Positions 1-12,074 of a stretch of 64,000 nt of DNA are shown here, piece by piece. The position numbers were made by a program, and so were the translations under genes. Source of the stretch: Azorinus chamasolen (taxonomy: Eukaryota; Mollusca; Bivalvia; Cardiida; Solecurtidae). The stretch is from NCBI GenBank assembly GCA_963576725.1, contig OY755240.1:37226629-37290628 (forward strand), read 5' to 3'. The notes beneath the pieces were generated by a model. It did no database searches, was not told where the DNA came from, and saw only the letters and a program-made list of their open reading frames with translations. The first letter of the stretch is position 1. Every line of letters begins with the position of its first letter.

Positions 1-1140
1 CAATTTTGACCCCAGGGGCATAATTTATGTACCTTTTGTAAAGGACCTGAACATGATGCTATGTGCCAAATATGGAAGCTGAGAACCTTCTAGTTTCAGA
101 CGAGAATATTTTCAAAGTTTTCACAATATGTTTCTATTGAAAACTGTCCATCCCTGGGGCAGGGCCAATTTTGACCCAAGGGGCATAATTTATATAACTT
201 TTGTAAAGGACCTGAACATGACGATATGTGCCAAATATGAAAGCTGAGAACAGTTTCAGAGGAGAACATTTTCAAAGTTTTCACTATACGTTTCTACTGA
301 AAACTGGCTACCCCTGGGGTGGGCCAATTTTGACCCCAGGGGCATTATTTATATAACTTTTGTAGAGGACCTGAACATGATGCTATGTGCCAAATATAAA
401 AGCTGAGAACCTTCCAGTTTCAGAGGAGAAGATATTCAAAGTTTGTAGAGGACCTGAACATGATGTTATGTGCCAAATATGAAAGCTGAGAACCTTCCAG
501 TTTCAGAGGACAAGGTTTTCAAAGTTTTCACTATATGTTTCTATTGAAACTTACCACCACTGGGGCGGGCCAATTTTGACCCCAGGGGCATAATTTATGT
601 ACCTTTTGTAAAGGACCTGAACATGATGCTATGTGCCAAATATGGAAGCTGAGAACCTTCTAGTTTCAGACGAGAATATTTTCAAAGTTTTCACAATATG
701 TTTCTATTGAAAACTGTCCATCCCTGGGGCAGGGCCAATTTTGACCCAAGGGGCATAATTTATATAACTTTTGTAAAGGACCTGAACATGACGATATGTG
801 CCAAATATGAAAGCTGAGAACAGTTTCAGAGGAGAACATTTTCAAAGTTTTCACTATACGTTTCTATTGAAAACTGGCTACCCCTGGGGTGGGCCAATTT
901 TGACCCCAGGGGCATTATTTATATAACTTTTGTAGAGGACCTGAACATGATGCTATGTGCCAAATATAAAAGCTGAGAACCTTCCAGTTTCAGAGGAGAA
1001 GATATTCAAAGTTTGTAGAGGACCTGAACATGATGTTATGTGCCAAATATGAAAGCTGAGAACCTTCCAGTTTCAGAGGACAAGGTTTTCAAAGTTTTCA
1101 CTATATGTTTCTATTGAAACTTACCACCACTGGGGCGGGG
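1..1140 (+). repeat. 570-bp higher-order tandem repeat, two copies
   Basis: Positions 1-570 recur at 571-1140 with almost no differences (one is C/T near 297/867). The 570-bp block itself consists of four diverged ~140-bp units. So a recent duplication, or an assembly duplication, is superimposed on an old array. Confidence 0.9.
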
Positions 1141-1499
1141 CAAATTTTGACCCCAGGGGCATAATTTATATAACGTTTGTAAAGGACCTGAACATGATGC
1201 TATGAGCCAAATATGAAAGCTGAGAAACTTCCAGTTTCAGAGGAGAAGATTCTAAAAGTTTTACTATATATTTCTATAGAAAACAAGGCACCCCTGGGGC
1301 GGGGCCAATTTTGACCCCAGGGGCATAATTTATACAAATTTTGTAGAGGACCTACAGATAATGCTATGTGCCAAAGATGATAGCCGAGAACCCTGTAGAT
1401 TCAGAGGAGAAGATTTTTAAAGGTTGAAATTGTTGACGCGGGACAACACACTACGCAAGACGATGGACATCAGGCTCACTTTGTGCTCTGGTGAGCTAA
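1..1499 (+). mobile_element. HINE-like family 1 element, 5' end outside window
   Basis: About ten tandem units of roughly 130-160 bp sharing the words CCCCTGGGGCGGGGCCAATT, GACCTGAACATGATGC and AAATATGAAAGCTGAGAACC. They are followed by a GTTGACG-type stretch and a worn 3' end (GTGCTCTGGTGAGCTAAAA) near 1498. The next element's head starts immediately after. This fits the known layout of Helentron-associated non-autonomous elements. It has no coding capacity. Confidence 0.75.
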
Positions 1500-2558
1500 A
1501 ACAAGAGGGCCAGAATGGCCCTGACATCGCTCACCAGGCAATCAGCGGAGAAGATTTTCAAAGTTTTCACTATATGTTTCTATTGAAAACTAGCCACCCC
1601 TGGGCAGGACCAATTTTGACCCAAGGGGCATAATTTATACAACTTTTGTAGAGGATCTGAACATGATGCTATGTGCCACATATGAATGCTATGAACCTTT
1701 CAGTTTCAGAGGAGAATATGTTCAAAGTTGTCAATTTATGTTTCTATTGAGAACTGGTTACCCCTGGGGCAGGGCCAATTTTGACCCCAGGGGCATAATT
1801 CATATAACTTTGGTAGAGGACCTGTACATGATGCTATGTGCCAAATATGAAAGCTGAGAACCCTGTAGATTCAGAGGAGAAGATTTTCAAAGTTTTCACT
1901 GTATGTATCTATTGAAAACTGGCCTACCCTGGGGCGGGGCCAATTTTGACCCCAGGGGCATAATTTATATAACTTTGGTAGAGGACCTGAACATGATGCT
2001 ATGTGCCAAATATGAAAGCTGAGAACCCTGTAGATTCAGAGAAGATTTTCAAAGTTTTCACTATATGTTTCTATTGAAAACCGGCCACCCCTGGGGCAGG
2101 GCCAATTTTGACCCCAGGGGCATAATTTATATAACTTTGGTAGAGGACCTGAACATAATGCTATGTGCCAAATATGAAAGCTGAGAACCTTCCATTTTCA
2201 GAGAAGAAGATGTTCAAAGTTTAACTATATATTTCTATAGAAAACCAGCCACCCCTGGGGCGGGGCCAATTTTGACCCCAGGGGCAAAATTTNNNNNNNN
2301 NNNNNNNNNNNNNNNNNNNNNNNNNNNNNNNNNNNNNNNNNNNNNNNNNNNNNNNNNNNNNNNNNNNNNNNNNNNNNNNNNNNNNNNNNNNNNNNNNNNN
2401 NNNNNNNNNNNNNNNNNNNNNNNNNNNNNNNNNNNNNNNNNNNNNNNNNNNNNNNNNNNNNNNNNNNNNNNNNNNNNNNNNNNNNNNNNNNNGATTGACG
2501 CCGCCGGACACAGGACGATCACAAAAGCTCACCTTGGCACCTCGTGCCAGGTGAGATA
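1500..2558 (+). mobile_element. HINE-like family 1 element(s) broken by a sequence gap
   Basis: A head ACAAGAGGGCCAGAATGGCC with GCTCACCAG starts at 1500. Tandem units follow to the gap. After the gap the 3' end is CTCACCTTGGCAC...GTGCCAGGTGAGATAAAA, which belongs to the CTCACCTG subfamily and does not pair with this head. Two different copies are probably joined across the gap. Confidence 0.7.
2293..2492. other. assembly gap, 200 N
   Basis: Exactly 200 undetermined bases inside a tandem array. The round length looks like a placeholder, so the true missing length is unknown. Confidence 0.99.
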
Positions 2559-2949
2559 AAAACTACAGCTTATAAACATGCATGATGCCATTACCCTAAT
2601 TCACAAAGTACAAGCGAGGTTTTACACAAGCTAAAATGGCTGCTTAAAACATGTTTAAGTATGGTAGGAGATAAAACAGAGAGCAACATTACTATTTAGT
2701 AATTTTGATTATGCAAGGACATACAAGGTTCTGACCAAAGACAATAAACTGAATTCTGAAATATAAGCAACTTTTCCTCTAAACAGGTATGAGTTTCGTT
2801 TCAGCTGCTTTAATGCTTTGGTTTTTAGCATTTATAATAACCTTTGCAAACAGTTTCCATCCAGATGAGACGCCCAGTAACTTGGCACCTCATCAGGGTT
2901 CAAACTGTTTTTCACTCAGACACTTATTTTTTAATAGATATGAAAGGAA
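2559..2949. other. intronic DNA with one degraded hairpin
   Basis: No gene seen. At 2846-2915 a GCAAACAGTTT...CATCAGGG...AAACTGTTT dyad of the dispersed hairpin class is present. Positions 2695-2790 resemble 45100-45182 (AATTATGCAAGG.CATACAA..TTCTGAC), so it is an old repeat. Confidence 0.5.
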
Positions 2950-3976
2950 ACAAGAGGACCTGAAAGGCCCTGATATAGCTCACCAGAAAATAGGAGAAGA
3001 TTTTCAAAATTTTCACAACATGTTTCTATAGAAAACTAGCCAGCCCTGGGGCAGGGTCAATTTTGATCCCAGGGCCATAATTTATATAACTTTTGTAGAG
3101 GACCTGAACATGATGCTGTGTGCCAAATATGAGAGCTGAGAACCTTCTAGTTTCAGGAGAAGATTTCCAAAGTTTTCACTATATGTTTCTATAGAAAACA
3201 AGGCTACCCCTGGGGTGGGGCCAATTTTGACCACAGGGGCATAATTTATATAACTTTTGCAGAGAACATGAATATGATGCTATGTGCCAAATATGATAGC
3301 TGAGAACCTTACAGTTTCAGAGAAGAAGATTTTCAAAGTTTGCACTATATATTTCTATAGAAAACAAGGCACCCCTGGGGCGGGGCCAATTTTGACCCCA
3401 GGGGCATAGTTTATATAATTTTTGTAGAGGACCTGAACATGATGCTATGTGCCAAATATGAAAGTTGAGAACCTTCCAGTCTCAGAGGAGAAGATTTTCA
3501 AAGTTTTACTATATGTTTCTGTAGAAAACTGGCCACCCCTGGGGCGGGGCCAATTTTGACCCCAGGGGCATAATTTATATAACTTTTGTAGAGGACCTAA
3601 AGATGATGCTATGTACCAAAGATGAAAGCTGAGAACCCTGTAGATTCAGGAGAAGATTTTTAAAGGTTCAAATTGTTGACGACTGATGACAGACAATGGA
3701 CGATGCACGCCGACCGACATCAGACGATCACAAAAGCTCACCCTGAGCACAGAAGTGCTCTGGCCCCAGGGGCATAATTTATATAACTTTTGTAGAGGAC
3801 CTAAAGATGATGCTATGTACCAAAGATGAAAGCTGAGAACCCTGTAGATTCAGGAGAAGATTTTTAAAGGTTCAAATTGTTGACGACTGATGACAGACAA
3901 TTGACGATGCACGCCGACCGACATCAGACGATCACAAAAGCTCACCCTGAGCACAGAAGTGCTCTGGTGAGCTAAA
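2950..3976 (+). mobile_element. HINE-like family 1 element, complete, duplicated 3' end
   Basis: The head ACAAGAGGACC...GCTCACCAG starts at 2950 and the tail GAGCAC...GTGCTCTGGTGAGCTAAAA ends at 3976. Four tandem units of ~155 bp lie between. The last 204 bp, including the GACG-rich stretch and most of the terminal hairpin, are duplicated (3560-3763 and 3764-3967). Confidence 0.8.
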
Positions 3977-4886
3977 ATTGAGAGTAACTCCGCATCTCAT
4001 CAGGATCCAAACTGTTTGACACCCTGTTTATCATTTTATAAAGATATTGAACAAACGTCCATCCTAAAACTTGAAGCAGACAAAAATATGTCTAGCAGAC
4101 AACAATTCTGGCACTGAAAGGGTTAATTTATCAGAGTGCAGAAGGAATCTGCGAGTACATCTAATAATGTTAATAATTTCTGTGAAGATTCATGAAAATG
4201 CAGCAAATTGCAGTTTGCATGGACCGAAGATGATGACCATGACCGACAAGTTGACTTCTATATACTTGATTCAAACTTCATTTGCAGCGGTATAATAACA
4301 TTATTTTCAGTCTTACATATATAAGGTATGACAAACAAAATTTCAATTAACATAGATGCGCATGCATATAAAACAGGACTGTAAGTTTTGAAATATTACA
4401 TAAAGCCATCTTACTATTGGTAATTAATGTGAAGTAATTGTTTAGCCTTAAGAATAGATATGCAGTTGTAGTTTTGATATTAAAATTTGTTTGACTAAAC
4501 TAGAAGAGTGACATGAATCAAGGCAGTAGATAAGAGGAGTACTGATGTGTTTAAATCTCTTCTTTCTCAGCCAAACACTGTGTTGTCTCCAAGGCAAATT
4601 CTAGTAAGAACTAATAAGATAACGTTTGGCAGAGAAATATAAACAAATGTGTTTGAAAGAACATGTGTGTCACTTGCCAGCAGAAGTGTGACAAAAAAGC
4701 ATGACACAAACAGCATGACAGACTGACAGATGGATGGACAGACAGATAGATGAACAGACAAATGGATGGGCAGACAAATGATGGAGAAGTCCTCCCTAAG
4801 TGTCATCTTGCAAAACTCTCTTCACGTTATTTTCCTAAATTCTCCTCTTATCTCAGCTATCCTGATGAATCAAGTGGTATACTTAC
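3977..4886. other. intronic DNA, no gene seen
   Basis: AT-rich. The only structure noted is a degenerate GACAGATGGATG-type tract at about 4720-4780 and a half hairpin (GGATCCAAACTGTTTGAC) near 4003-4020. Neither open frame here resembles a protein. Confidence 0.6.
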
Positions 4887-4947
4887 TATCAAAACTTATG
4901 TGCCTTAATATCGCCTGCATTATTTGATCATAAAATTTTGATAGTCC
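4887..4947 (-). CDS. pelo: pelota coding exon, about residues 181-200
   Basis: A 61-nt exon with acceptor ...tgttttgttttcag and a near-consensus donor GATA|GTAAGT. It reads GLSKFYDQIMQAILRHISFD plus one base. This aligns directly after the SQHDK end of the exon at 36255 and matches the family pattern FYxQ..QAI.RHI.FD in the central domain. It is too short to stand out alone; the joining phase, family alignment and splice sites together make it secure. The next exon should start by completing the codon A|NN and encode the helix before the conserved ASPGF region. No such sequence was seen between 4886 and position 1. Confidence 0.92.
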
Positions 4948-5216
4948 CTGAAAACAAAACAAAACATGTTACACAACAATTATTACCAAATTCAGAAAAG
5001 ATACTTGTTAGTTTTTTCTAAAACATCAGTTTGACATTGTTGTTTATAAACCAATTTAGTTGGTGGAAATTTATCATGAATATGCCTACCTCATCATTAT
5101 AACTCGGTCAAGATCATAGATTCAATATCATGAACTAATGTTTAGGAATGTAAACGGTTAATTGGTTGGAAGACCGATAATTGGTTATTAAATATGATAA
5201 TCGGTTACCTGAATAA
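4948..5216. other. intron next to the 61-nt exon, no element recognised
   Basis: AT-rich. Positions 5150-5212 carry repeated GGTTAATTGGTT/GATAATTGGTTA words, which are short imperfect repeats of unknown origin. Confidence 0.5.
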
Positions 5217-6182
5217 ACAAGAGGGCCAGAATGGCCCTGAAGCGCTCACCAGACAATCAGAGGAGAAGATTTTTAAAGTTTTCACTATATGTTTCTATAG
5301 AAAACTAGGCCAATTTTGACCCCAGGGGAATAATTTAGAAAAATTTGTAGGGGACCTGAACATGATGCTATGAGCCAAAGATGAAAGCTGAGATTAACCT
5401 TCCAGTTTCAGACGAGAAGATTTTAAAAGTTTTCTCAATATGTTTCTATTGAAAACCGCCCACCCCTGTGGCGGGGCCAATTTTTTACCCCAGGGCCATA
5501 ATTTATATAACTTTTGTAGAGGACCTGCATATGATGCTCTGTGCAAAATATGAAAGCTGAGAGCCTTCCAGTTTCAGAGAAAACGATTTTCAATAGATAT
5601 TACTATTTGTTTCTATTGAAAACTGTCTACCCCTGGGGTGGGGCCAATTTTATTTATACATTGTATTACTTTTGTAGAGGAACTGAACATGATGCTATGA
5701 GCTAAATATGAAAGCTGAGAAACTTCCAGTTTCAAAGGAGAAGACTTTCAAAGTTTTTAATATTTGTTTCTATTGAAAACTGCCCACCCCTGGGGCAGGG
5801 CCAATTTAGACCCCGGGGCCATAATTTATATAACTTATTTAGAGGACCTGAACATGATGCTATGTGCCAAATATGAAAGCTGAGGACCTTCTGGTTTCAG
5901 GAGAGAAGATTTTCAAAGTTTTACTATATGTTTCTATTGAAAACATGGCACCCCTGGGGCAGGGCCAATTTTGACCCCAGGGGCATAATTTATATAACTA
6001 TTGTAGAGGACCAAAAGATGATGTTATGTGCCAAAGATGACAGCTGAGAACCCTGTAGATTCAGTGGAGAAGATTTTTAAAGGTTCAAATTGTTGATGAC
6101 GGACGACGCACGCCGACGGACGACGGACATCAGGCAATCACAAAAGCTCACCCTAAGCACTTTGTGTTCTGGTGAGCTAAAA
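5217..6182 (+). mobile_element. HINE-like family 1 element, complete
   Basis: The head is ACAAGAGGGCCAGAATGGCC with GCTCACCAG and the tail TTCTGGTGAGCTAAAA. About six ~140-bp units lie between, then a GACGACGCACGCCGACGG stretch. The next element begins directly at its 3' end. Confidence 0.85.
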
Positions 6183-6927
6183 ACAAGAGGCCAAGATGGC
6201 CCTTAATCGCTCACCTGATTACCATAGATTTAAGATTATAGCTGGGTAGCCCAAGATGGGGCCTATATTGACCTAACGGACAATATTTGAACAATGTTGA
6301 TAATTTTTGACTCAATATGACCAACTTCATCCTCGTCTGAGATTTTATCGAGATAATCATTCAGACTAAGTTTTATGAAGAGTGGACAAAAAATGTTACC
6401 TCTGTTGTGTTCACAAGGTTTTCCTACAATTTGACCTAGTGACTTTGTTTGACCCAACATGATCCACTTTCAAACTCATCTGAGATTTTATCAAGAAAAT
6501 CATTCTGATATAGTTTCATGAAGATTGGGCAACAAATGTGACCTCTAGGGTGTTAACAAGGTTTTTCTACTATTTGACCTAGTGATCTAGTTTTTGAACC
6601 CACATGACCCACTTTCAAACTCATCTGAGATTTCATTAGGATAATTATTCTGACCAAGATTCATGAAGATTGGACTATAAATGTGACCTCTAGAGTTTTC
6701 ATGATGTTTTCCTACTATCTGACCTGGTGACCTAGTTTTTAACCCAATGTGACCTACTTTCAAACTTGTCCGAGTTATTATCAAGACAATCATTCTGACC
6801 AAGTTTCATGAAGATTGGACAAAAATTGAGACCACTAGAGTGTTCACAAGCAAATTGTTGACGATGCACATACGACACATGCCGGATATTCAAGTCTCCC
6901 AAAAGCTCACCCTGAGGTGAGTTAAAA
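6183..6927 (+). mobile_element. HINE-like family 1 element, CTCACCTG subtype
   Basis: The head ACAAGAGGCCAAGATGGCCC with GCTCACCTG is at 6183. Internal units are of a different type (repeated TTTCATGAAGATTGGAC and GTGACCTCTAG, period about 120 bp). The tail GCTCACCCTGAGGTGAGTTAAAA has a short, damaged hairpin. The same head and first unit recur at 62767-62987. Confidence 0.75.
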
Positions 6928-6933
6928 ATATTA

Positions 6934-7600
6934 ACAAGAGAGTCATGATGGCCCTATATCGCTTATCTGTACATTAGCACTAGATTGAGACAAACTAATC
7001 ACAAACATCTCAAGAAAATGAAGATAAGAGGGCCATAGTACTTTCAATTTTTTCACTGAAAGATTATTCAATTTGTTCATAATGCATGGTAGTCATAATT
7101 AGTTCTCAACATGGTCACCAGGACAATTCCAACCAAATACAATTCAAATTGAACCATTGGTTTTGGAAAAGATTCTTATATTGAAATTTAGCTCAGCCCC
7201 TAGCAGCCATGTTTATTTAGATATCAGCATAGTTTTAGCAATTTTGACAAAGGGTCATCAGGCAACTATTCCTACCAAATATCATTCAAAGTGGACCACT
7301 GGTTTCTGAGAAATTTAGAGGTATACATGCCCAAATGAAATTTCAGTAGGATCTTTATGAAAATTTCTGCACAAGTTCTTCAAACATTTATAGTGCCAAG
7401 GTAAAAAGAAACCATATGTTACCATGCTTTCTTTTTGTCCATGGGCACTTGAAATGTATACTGTAGCCCTACTAAACATGCATTTGTTGGCCTTCTTAAA
7501 TACATTGTAGTACAGGCCAGGTTAAAATATAAAGATGCAAATCAATGTTAACAAGCTTTACTTAAATGTTTACCCATTCATATGTCTTTAATAACATCAA

Positions 7601-7603
<3 letters not shown>
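6934..7603 (+). mobile_element. HINE-like head with a third unit type, 3' end not seen
   Basis: The head ACAAGAGAGTCATGATGGCC at 6934 is followed by units with CCATGTTTATTTAGATATCA and ATTTTAGCAATTTTGA, also found at 9950-10330. No terminal hairpin is visible before the CA repeat, so it is truncated or decayed. Confidence 0.55.

Positions 7604-7644
<41 letters not shown>
7604..7644. repeat. (CA)n microsatellite
   Basis: About 41 bases of uninterrupted CA. Confidence 0.99.
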
Positions 7645-7646
<2 letters not shown>

Positions 7647-7661
7647 TCCTTATAACATTGA

Positions 7662-9822
7662 ACAAGAGGGCCATGATGGCCCTTAATCGCTCACCTGTTC
7701 GTAACAGATTAATGATTTCAATGACAGATTGCATAATTTGAAAAATCTTAGTAGAAAACCATCAGATGATGCTACATACTAAATATAAAGAGTCTAGACC
7801 TTAAAGATTTTCCTATGAAAAACTGTTAAGCCCCAGGGCGGGGTCAATTTTGATCCGGGGTTCATAATTTGAAAATCTTGGTAGAGGACTATTAGATAAT
7901 GCAACATACCAAATATCTAAGGTCTATGCCTTACAAGTTCAGAGAAGACTTTTAAAGATTTTTAAGAGAAGATTTTTAAAAACTTTCCTATAAAAAACAG
8001 ATATGCCCCTGGGCGGGAAGTTTTCAACCCAGTGGACATAATTTGAACAATCTTGGTAGAAAACTATTAGATAGCGCTACATACCAAATATTAAAGGTCT
8101 CTGCCTTACAGTTTTGGAGAAGAAGATTCTAAAAGCTTTTCATATGAAAAACTGATAAGCCCCAGGGCGGGGCCATTTTTGACCCAGGGGTAATAATTTG
8201 AATAATCTTGGTAGAAAACCATTAGATGATGCTACATACCAAATATCAAGGGCCTAGACCTTACAGTTCTGGAGGAGAAGATTTTTAAAGATTTTCCTAT
8301 AAAAAACTGATAAGCCCTTGGACGGGGCCATTTTTGGTCCGGGGGTCATATTTTGATTAATCTTAGTAGAGGACGATTAAATAATGCTACATACCAAATA
8401 TCAAAGGTCTATACCTTATAATTTTAGAGAAGAATATATTTAAAGATTTTCCTATGAAAAACTGATAAGCCCCGGGGCGGGGCCATATTTGGCCCAGGGG
8501 TCATAATTTGAACAATCTTAGTAGAGGACCATTAGATCATGCTACATACCAAATATCAAAGGTCTATGCCTTACAGTTTCAGAGAAGAAGATTTCTTCAA
8601 GATTTTCCTATGAAAAACTGATAAGCCCTGGGGTGGGGCCATTTTTGTCCTGGGGGTCATAATTTGAACAATCTTAGTAGAGGACCATTAGATGATGCTA
8701 CATACCAAATACCAAAGGTCTATTCCTTACATTTTCAGAGAAGAAGATTTTTAAAGATTTTCCTATGAAAAACTGATAAGCCCCGGGGTGGGGCCATTTT
8801 TGGCCCAGGGGTCATAATTTGAACAATCTTAGTAGAGGACCATTAGATGATGCTACATACCAAATATCAAAGGTCTATGCCTTACAGTTTCAGAGAAGAA
8901 GATTTTTAAAGATTTTCCTATGAAAAACTGATAAGCCCTGGGGCGGGGGCCATTTTTGTCCTGGGGGTCATAATTTGGACAATCTTAGTAGAGGACCATT
9001 AGATGATGCTACATACCAAATACCAAAGGTCTATGCCTGACAGTTTCAGAGAAGAAGATTTTTAAAGATTTTCCTATGAAAAACTGATAAGCCCCGGGGC
9101 GGGGCCATTTTTGGCCCAGGGGTCATAATTTGAACATTCTTAGTAGAGGACCATTAGATCATGCTACATACCAAATATCAAAGGTCTATGCCTTACAGTT
9201 TCAGAGAAGATGATTTTTAAAGATTTTCCTATGAAAAACTGATAAGCCCTGGGGCGGGGTCATTTTTGGCCCAGGGGTCATAATTTGAACAATCTTAGTA
9301 GAGGACCATTAGATGATGCTACATACCAAATACCAAAGGTCTATGCCAGACAGTTTCAGAGAAGAAGATTTTTAAAGATTTTCCTATGAAAAACTGATAA
9401 GCCCCGGGGCGGGGCCATTTTTGGCCCAGGGGTCATAATTTGAACAATCTTATTAGAGGACCATTAGATGATGCTACATACCAAATATCAAAGGTCTATG
9501 CCTTACAGTTTCAGAGAAGAAGATTTTTAAAGATTTTCCTATGAAAAACTGATAAGCCCTGGGGCGGGGCCATTTTTGGCCCGGGGGACATAATTTGAAC
9601 AATCTTTGTAGAGGACCATTACATCCTATTACATACCAAATATCAAAGCTCTTGGCTTTGTAGTTCCAGAGAAGAAGATGTTTAAGTAAATTGTTGACGC
9701 CCGCACGTACGCACGACGCACAACGCACATAAGCACATACGCACATACGCACGACGACGGACGCCGGACATAGGATCATCCCAATAGCTCACCTTGGCAC
9801 TTTGTGCCAGGTGAGCTAAAAA
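7662..9822 (+). mobile_element. HINE-like family 1 element with twelve 155-bp units
   Basis: The head ACAAGAGGGCCATGATGGCC with GCTCACCTG and the tail TTGGCAC...GTGCCAGGTGAGCTAAAA pair exactly. The last six unit starts fall at 8775, 8930, 9086, 9241, 9396 and 9551, so the period is 155. Units carry GGGGCGGGGCCATTTTTGG, GGTCATAATTTGAACAATCT and GATGATGCTACATACCAAAT. A CGCACGTACGCACGACG-type tract precedes the terminal hairpin. Confidence 0.88.
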
Positions 9823-10330
9823 GTGATACTTACTAAAACTATTTTGCAAAATGTATAATTTGTTGCCCGAAAAAAACAAATTTTTCTTAAGTGTTTTGGC
9901 TCAGATTCAATGAAAATAACTCTCTCTAAAAAAATCTAGCAATAAGAAATTGATCAAACGTAAATGTTTTGGAGAAGAAGATTTTCGAAGTTTTCTATAT
10001 GGTTATATAAGGAAATTGAGCCCTGCCCCTGGCTGCCATGTTTTTTTAGATATCAATATGATTTTAGCAATTTTGATAAAGGGTCATCAAGTGACTATTC
10101 CTACCAAATACCATTCCAATTGCACTATCAGTTTTGGAGAAGAAGAATTTTATAGTTTTTCATATAATTATATAAGGAAATCTAGATCTACCCCTGGCGG
10201 CCATGTTTTCTGTGATATCAACATGATTTTAGCAGTTTTAATAAAAAGGTCACCAGAAGACCATTCCTACCTAATACCATTCAAATTGGACCACTGGATT
10301 TGGAGCAGATTTTTAAAGTTTTCTAAATAG
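9823..10330 (+). mobile_element. headless fragment of HINE third unit type
   Basis: Two tandem units of about 165 bp (CCCCTGGC.GCCATGTTTT, GATATCAA.ATGATTTTAGCA, ATTCCTACC.AATACCATTC) match the body at 7080-7360. The long open frame at 9950-10330 is only this repeat read through and is not a gene. Confidence 0.6.
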
Positions 10331-10659
10331 TTACAGTACAGATCTCACGGAACTTTCAAAGCCTGTGATGTCGCGATGTGGTTTTGGCTAGCTTCGTGCA
10401 TAATCCTCATGATTTTATCGCGATTTGGCATTGTGAAGCATAATTATTCACGAAGCTCAACGCGGAAACAACAGCGGTAATCTCTGCCATCCATGGTCAT
10501 CACAGGCCTCGCTTATCATGATGAGTAATCGCGATTTACAGGTGATACAGTGCACACATTTTGTGAACATCATACAGTACATTTAACATGTACAATGTAA
10601 GCACATTCTTTTACTGTTTTTTTTTACAGTTGTACGTGTATGTAATTTGAGTTGATAAA
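10331..10659. other. unidentified moderate-GC repeat fragment
   Basis: Starts TTACAGTACAG.TCTCACGGAACTTT, similar in its first bases to the GC-rich pieces at 14560 and 25715 (TACAGTACA.GCC.CGCGGACTTT). Contains TCGCGAT and TTCGTG.ATAAT/ATTATTCACGAA dyads. No coding sequence seen. Confidence 0.35.
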
Positions 10660-11568
10660 ACAAGAGGGCCAGAACAGCCCACCAGACATACAGTAGAAGA
10701 TTTTCAAAGTTTTTACTATATTTTTCTATTGAAAACTGGCCAATTTTGACCCCAGAGACATAATTTATATAATTTTGTAGAGGACCTGAACATGATACTA
10801 TGTGCCAAATATTAAAGCTGGGAAACTTCCAGTTTCTGGAGAAGATTTCAAAGTTTTCACTATATGTTTCTATTGAAAACTGGCCACCCCTGGGGCAGGG
10901 CCAATTTATATAACTTTTGAAAAGGACAGAATCATGGTACTATGGGCTAAATATGAAAGCTGAGAACCTTCCAGTTTCAGAGGAGAAGAGTTTCAAAGCT
11001 TTCACTATATGTTTCTATTGAAAACTGGCCAACCCTGGGGCGGGGTCAATTTTGACCCCAAGGACATAGTTTATAAAACTTTTGTAGAGGACCTGAACAT
11101 GATGCTATGTGCCAAATATGAAAGCTGAGAACCTTCCAGTTTCAGAGGAGAAGATTTTCAAAGTTTTCTCAATTTGTTTCTATTGAAAACTGGCCACCCC
11201 TTGGGCAGGGCCAATTTTGACCCTAGGGGCATAATTTATGTCACTTTTGTAGAGGACCTGAACATAATGCTATGTGCCAAATATGAAAGTTGAGAACCTT
11301 CCAGTTTCAGTGGAGAAGATTTTCAAAGTTTTCTCTATTTGTTTATATTGAAAACTGGCAACCCCTAGGGCAGGGCCAATTTTGACCCCAGGGGCAAAAT
11401 TTATATAACTTTTGTAGAGGACCTGAATATGATGCTATGTGCCAAAGATCAAAGCAAAGAACCCTGTAGATTCAGGAGAAGATTTTTAAAAGTTCAAATT
11501 GTTGACGACGGACAATGAATGATCACAAAAGCTCACCCTGAGCACTTTGTGCTCTGGTGAGCTAAAAA
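10660..11568 (+). mobile_element. HINE-like family 1 element, complete, short head
   Basis: The head ACAAGAGGGCCAGAACAG lacks the usual TGACATCGCT and runs straight to CCCACCAG. The tail GAGCACTTTGTGCTCTGGTGAGCTAAAAA is intact. About five units of roughly 150 bp lie between. Confidence 0.83.
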
Positions 11569-12074
11569 TGCACACATGTTGATTCAGTTTTTGTTTTTAT
11601 TTCCGAATCTCACTCTATTTACACGTTCCAAATTCAGATTAAGTTCTATATTATTATGTAAAATCGAATGATCAATATGAGATGACAAAATTGGCCAATA
11701 TACAAAACTGTATGGTATTCTAGGTCCCATAAAGAATGGTCTGTAATCTTATCTGATAGTTTTAGGCACCTTATGACTGCCATTTAGACGAAACATGTTC
11801 TCATTTCCTACATACATTCATTTATTATAGACAAACTGGCAGTAATACGAAATGTCCGACACCCTTGCGTTCACCTCATGAACAACTTTTTAAAATTTAT
11901 TTCATTGAATACAAGTGCTACTAATGCTACAAAATGCACAATGTATGTGGGATGTGGGAAGATGTGTTAAAAGTTAATAAACTAAATAAATCGCCAGCTC
12001 CAGCGTACAGACGTACAGTCACTGCGTCATTGAAATGGTCTAGAACCTATCTCAAGGAGTGAGAAATGCATATA
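11569..12074. other. intronic DNA, nothing recognised
   Basis: AT-rich and without clear repeats or open frames. Confidence 0.6.

Noticed and set aside
96..854. Two identical 62-codon minus frames
   Set aside because: Copies of the same repeat unit within the 570-bp duplication; similar peptides recur wherever HINE units occur.
9950..10330. 126-codon open frame
   Set aside because: Spans two tandem HINE units; the peptide repeats with the DNA unit and matches no protein.
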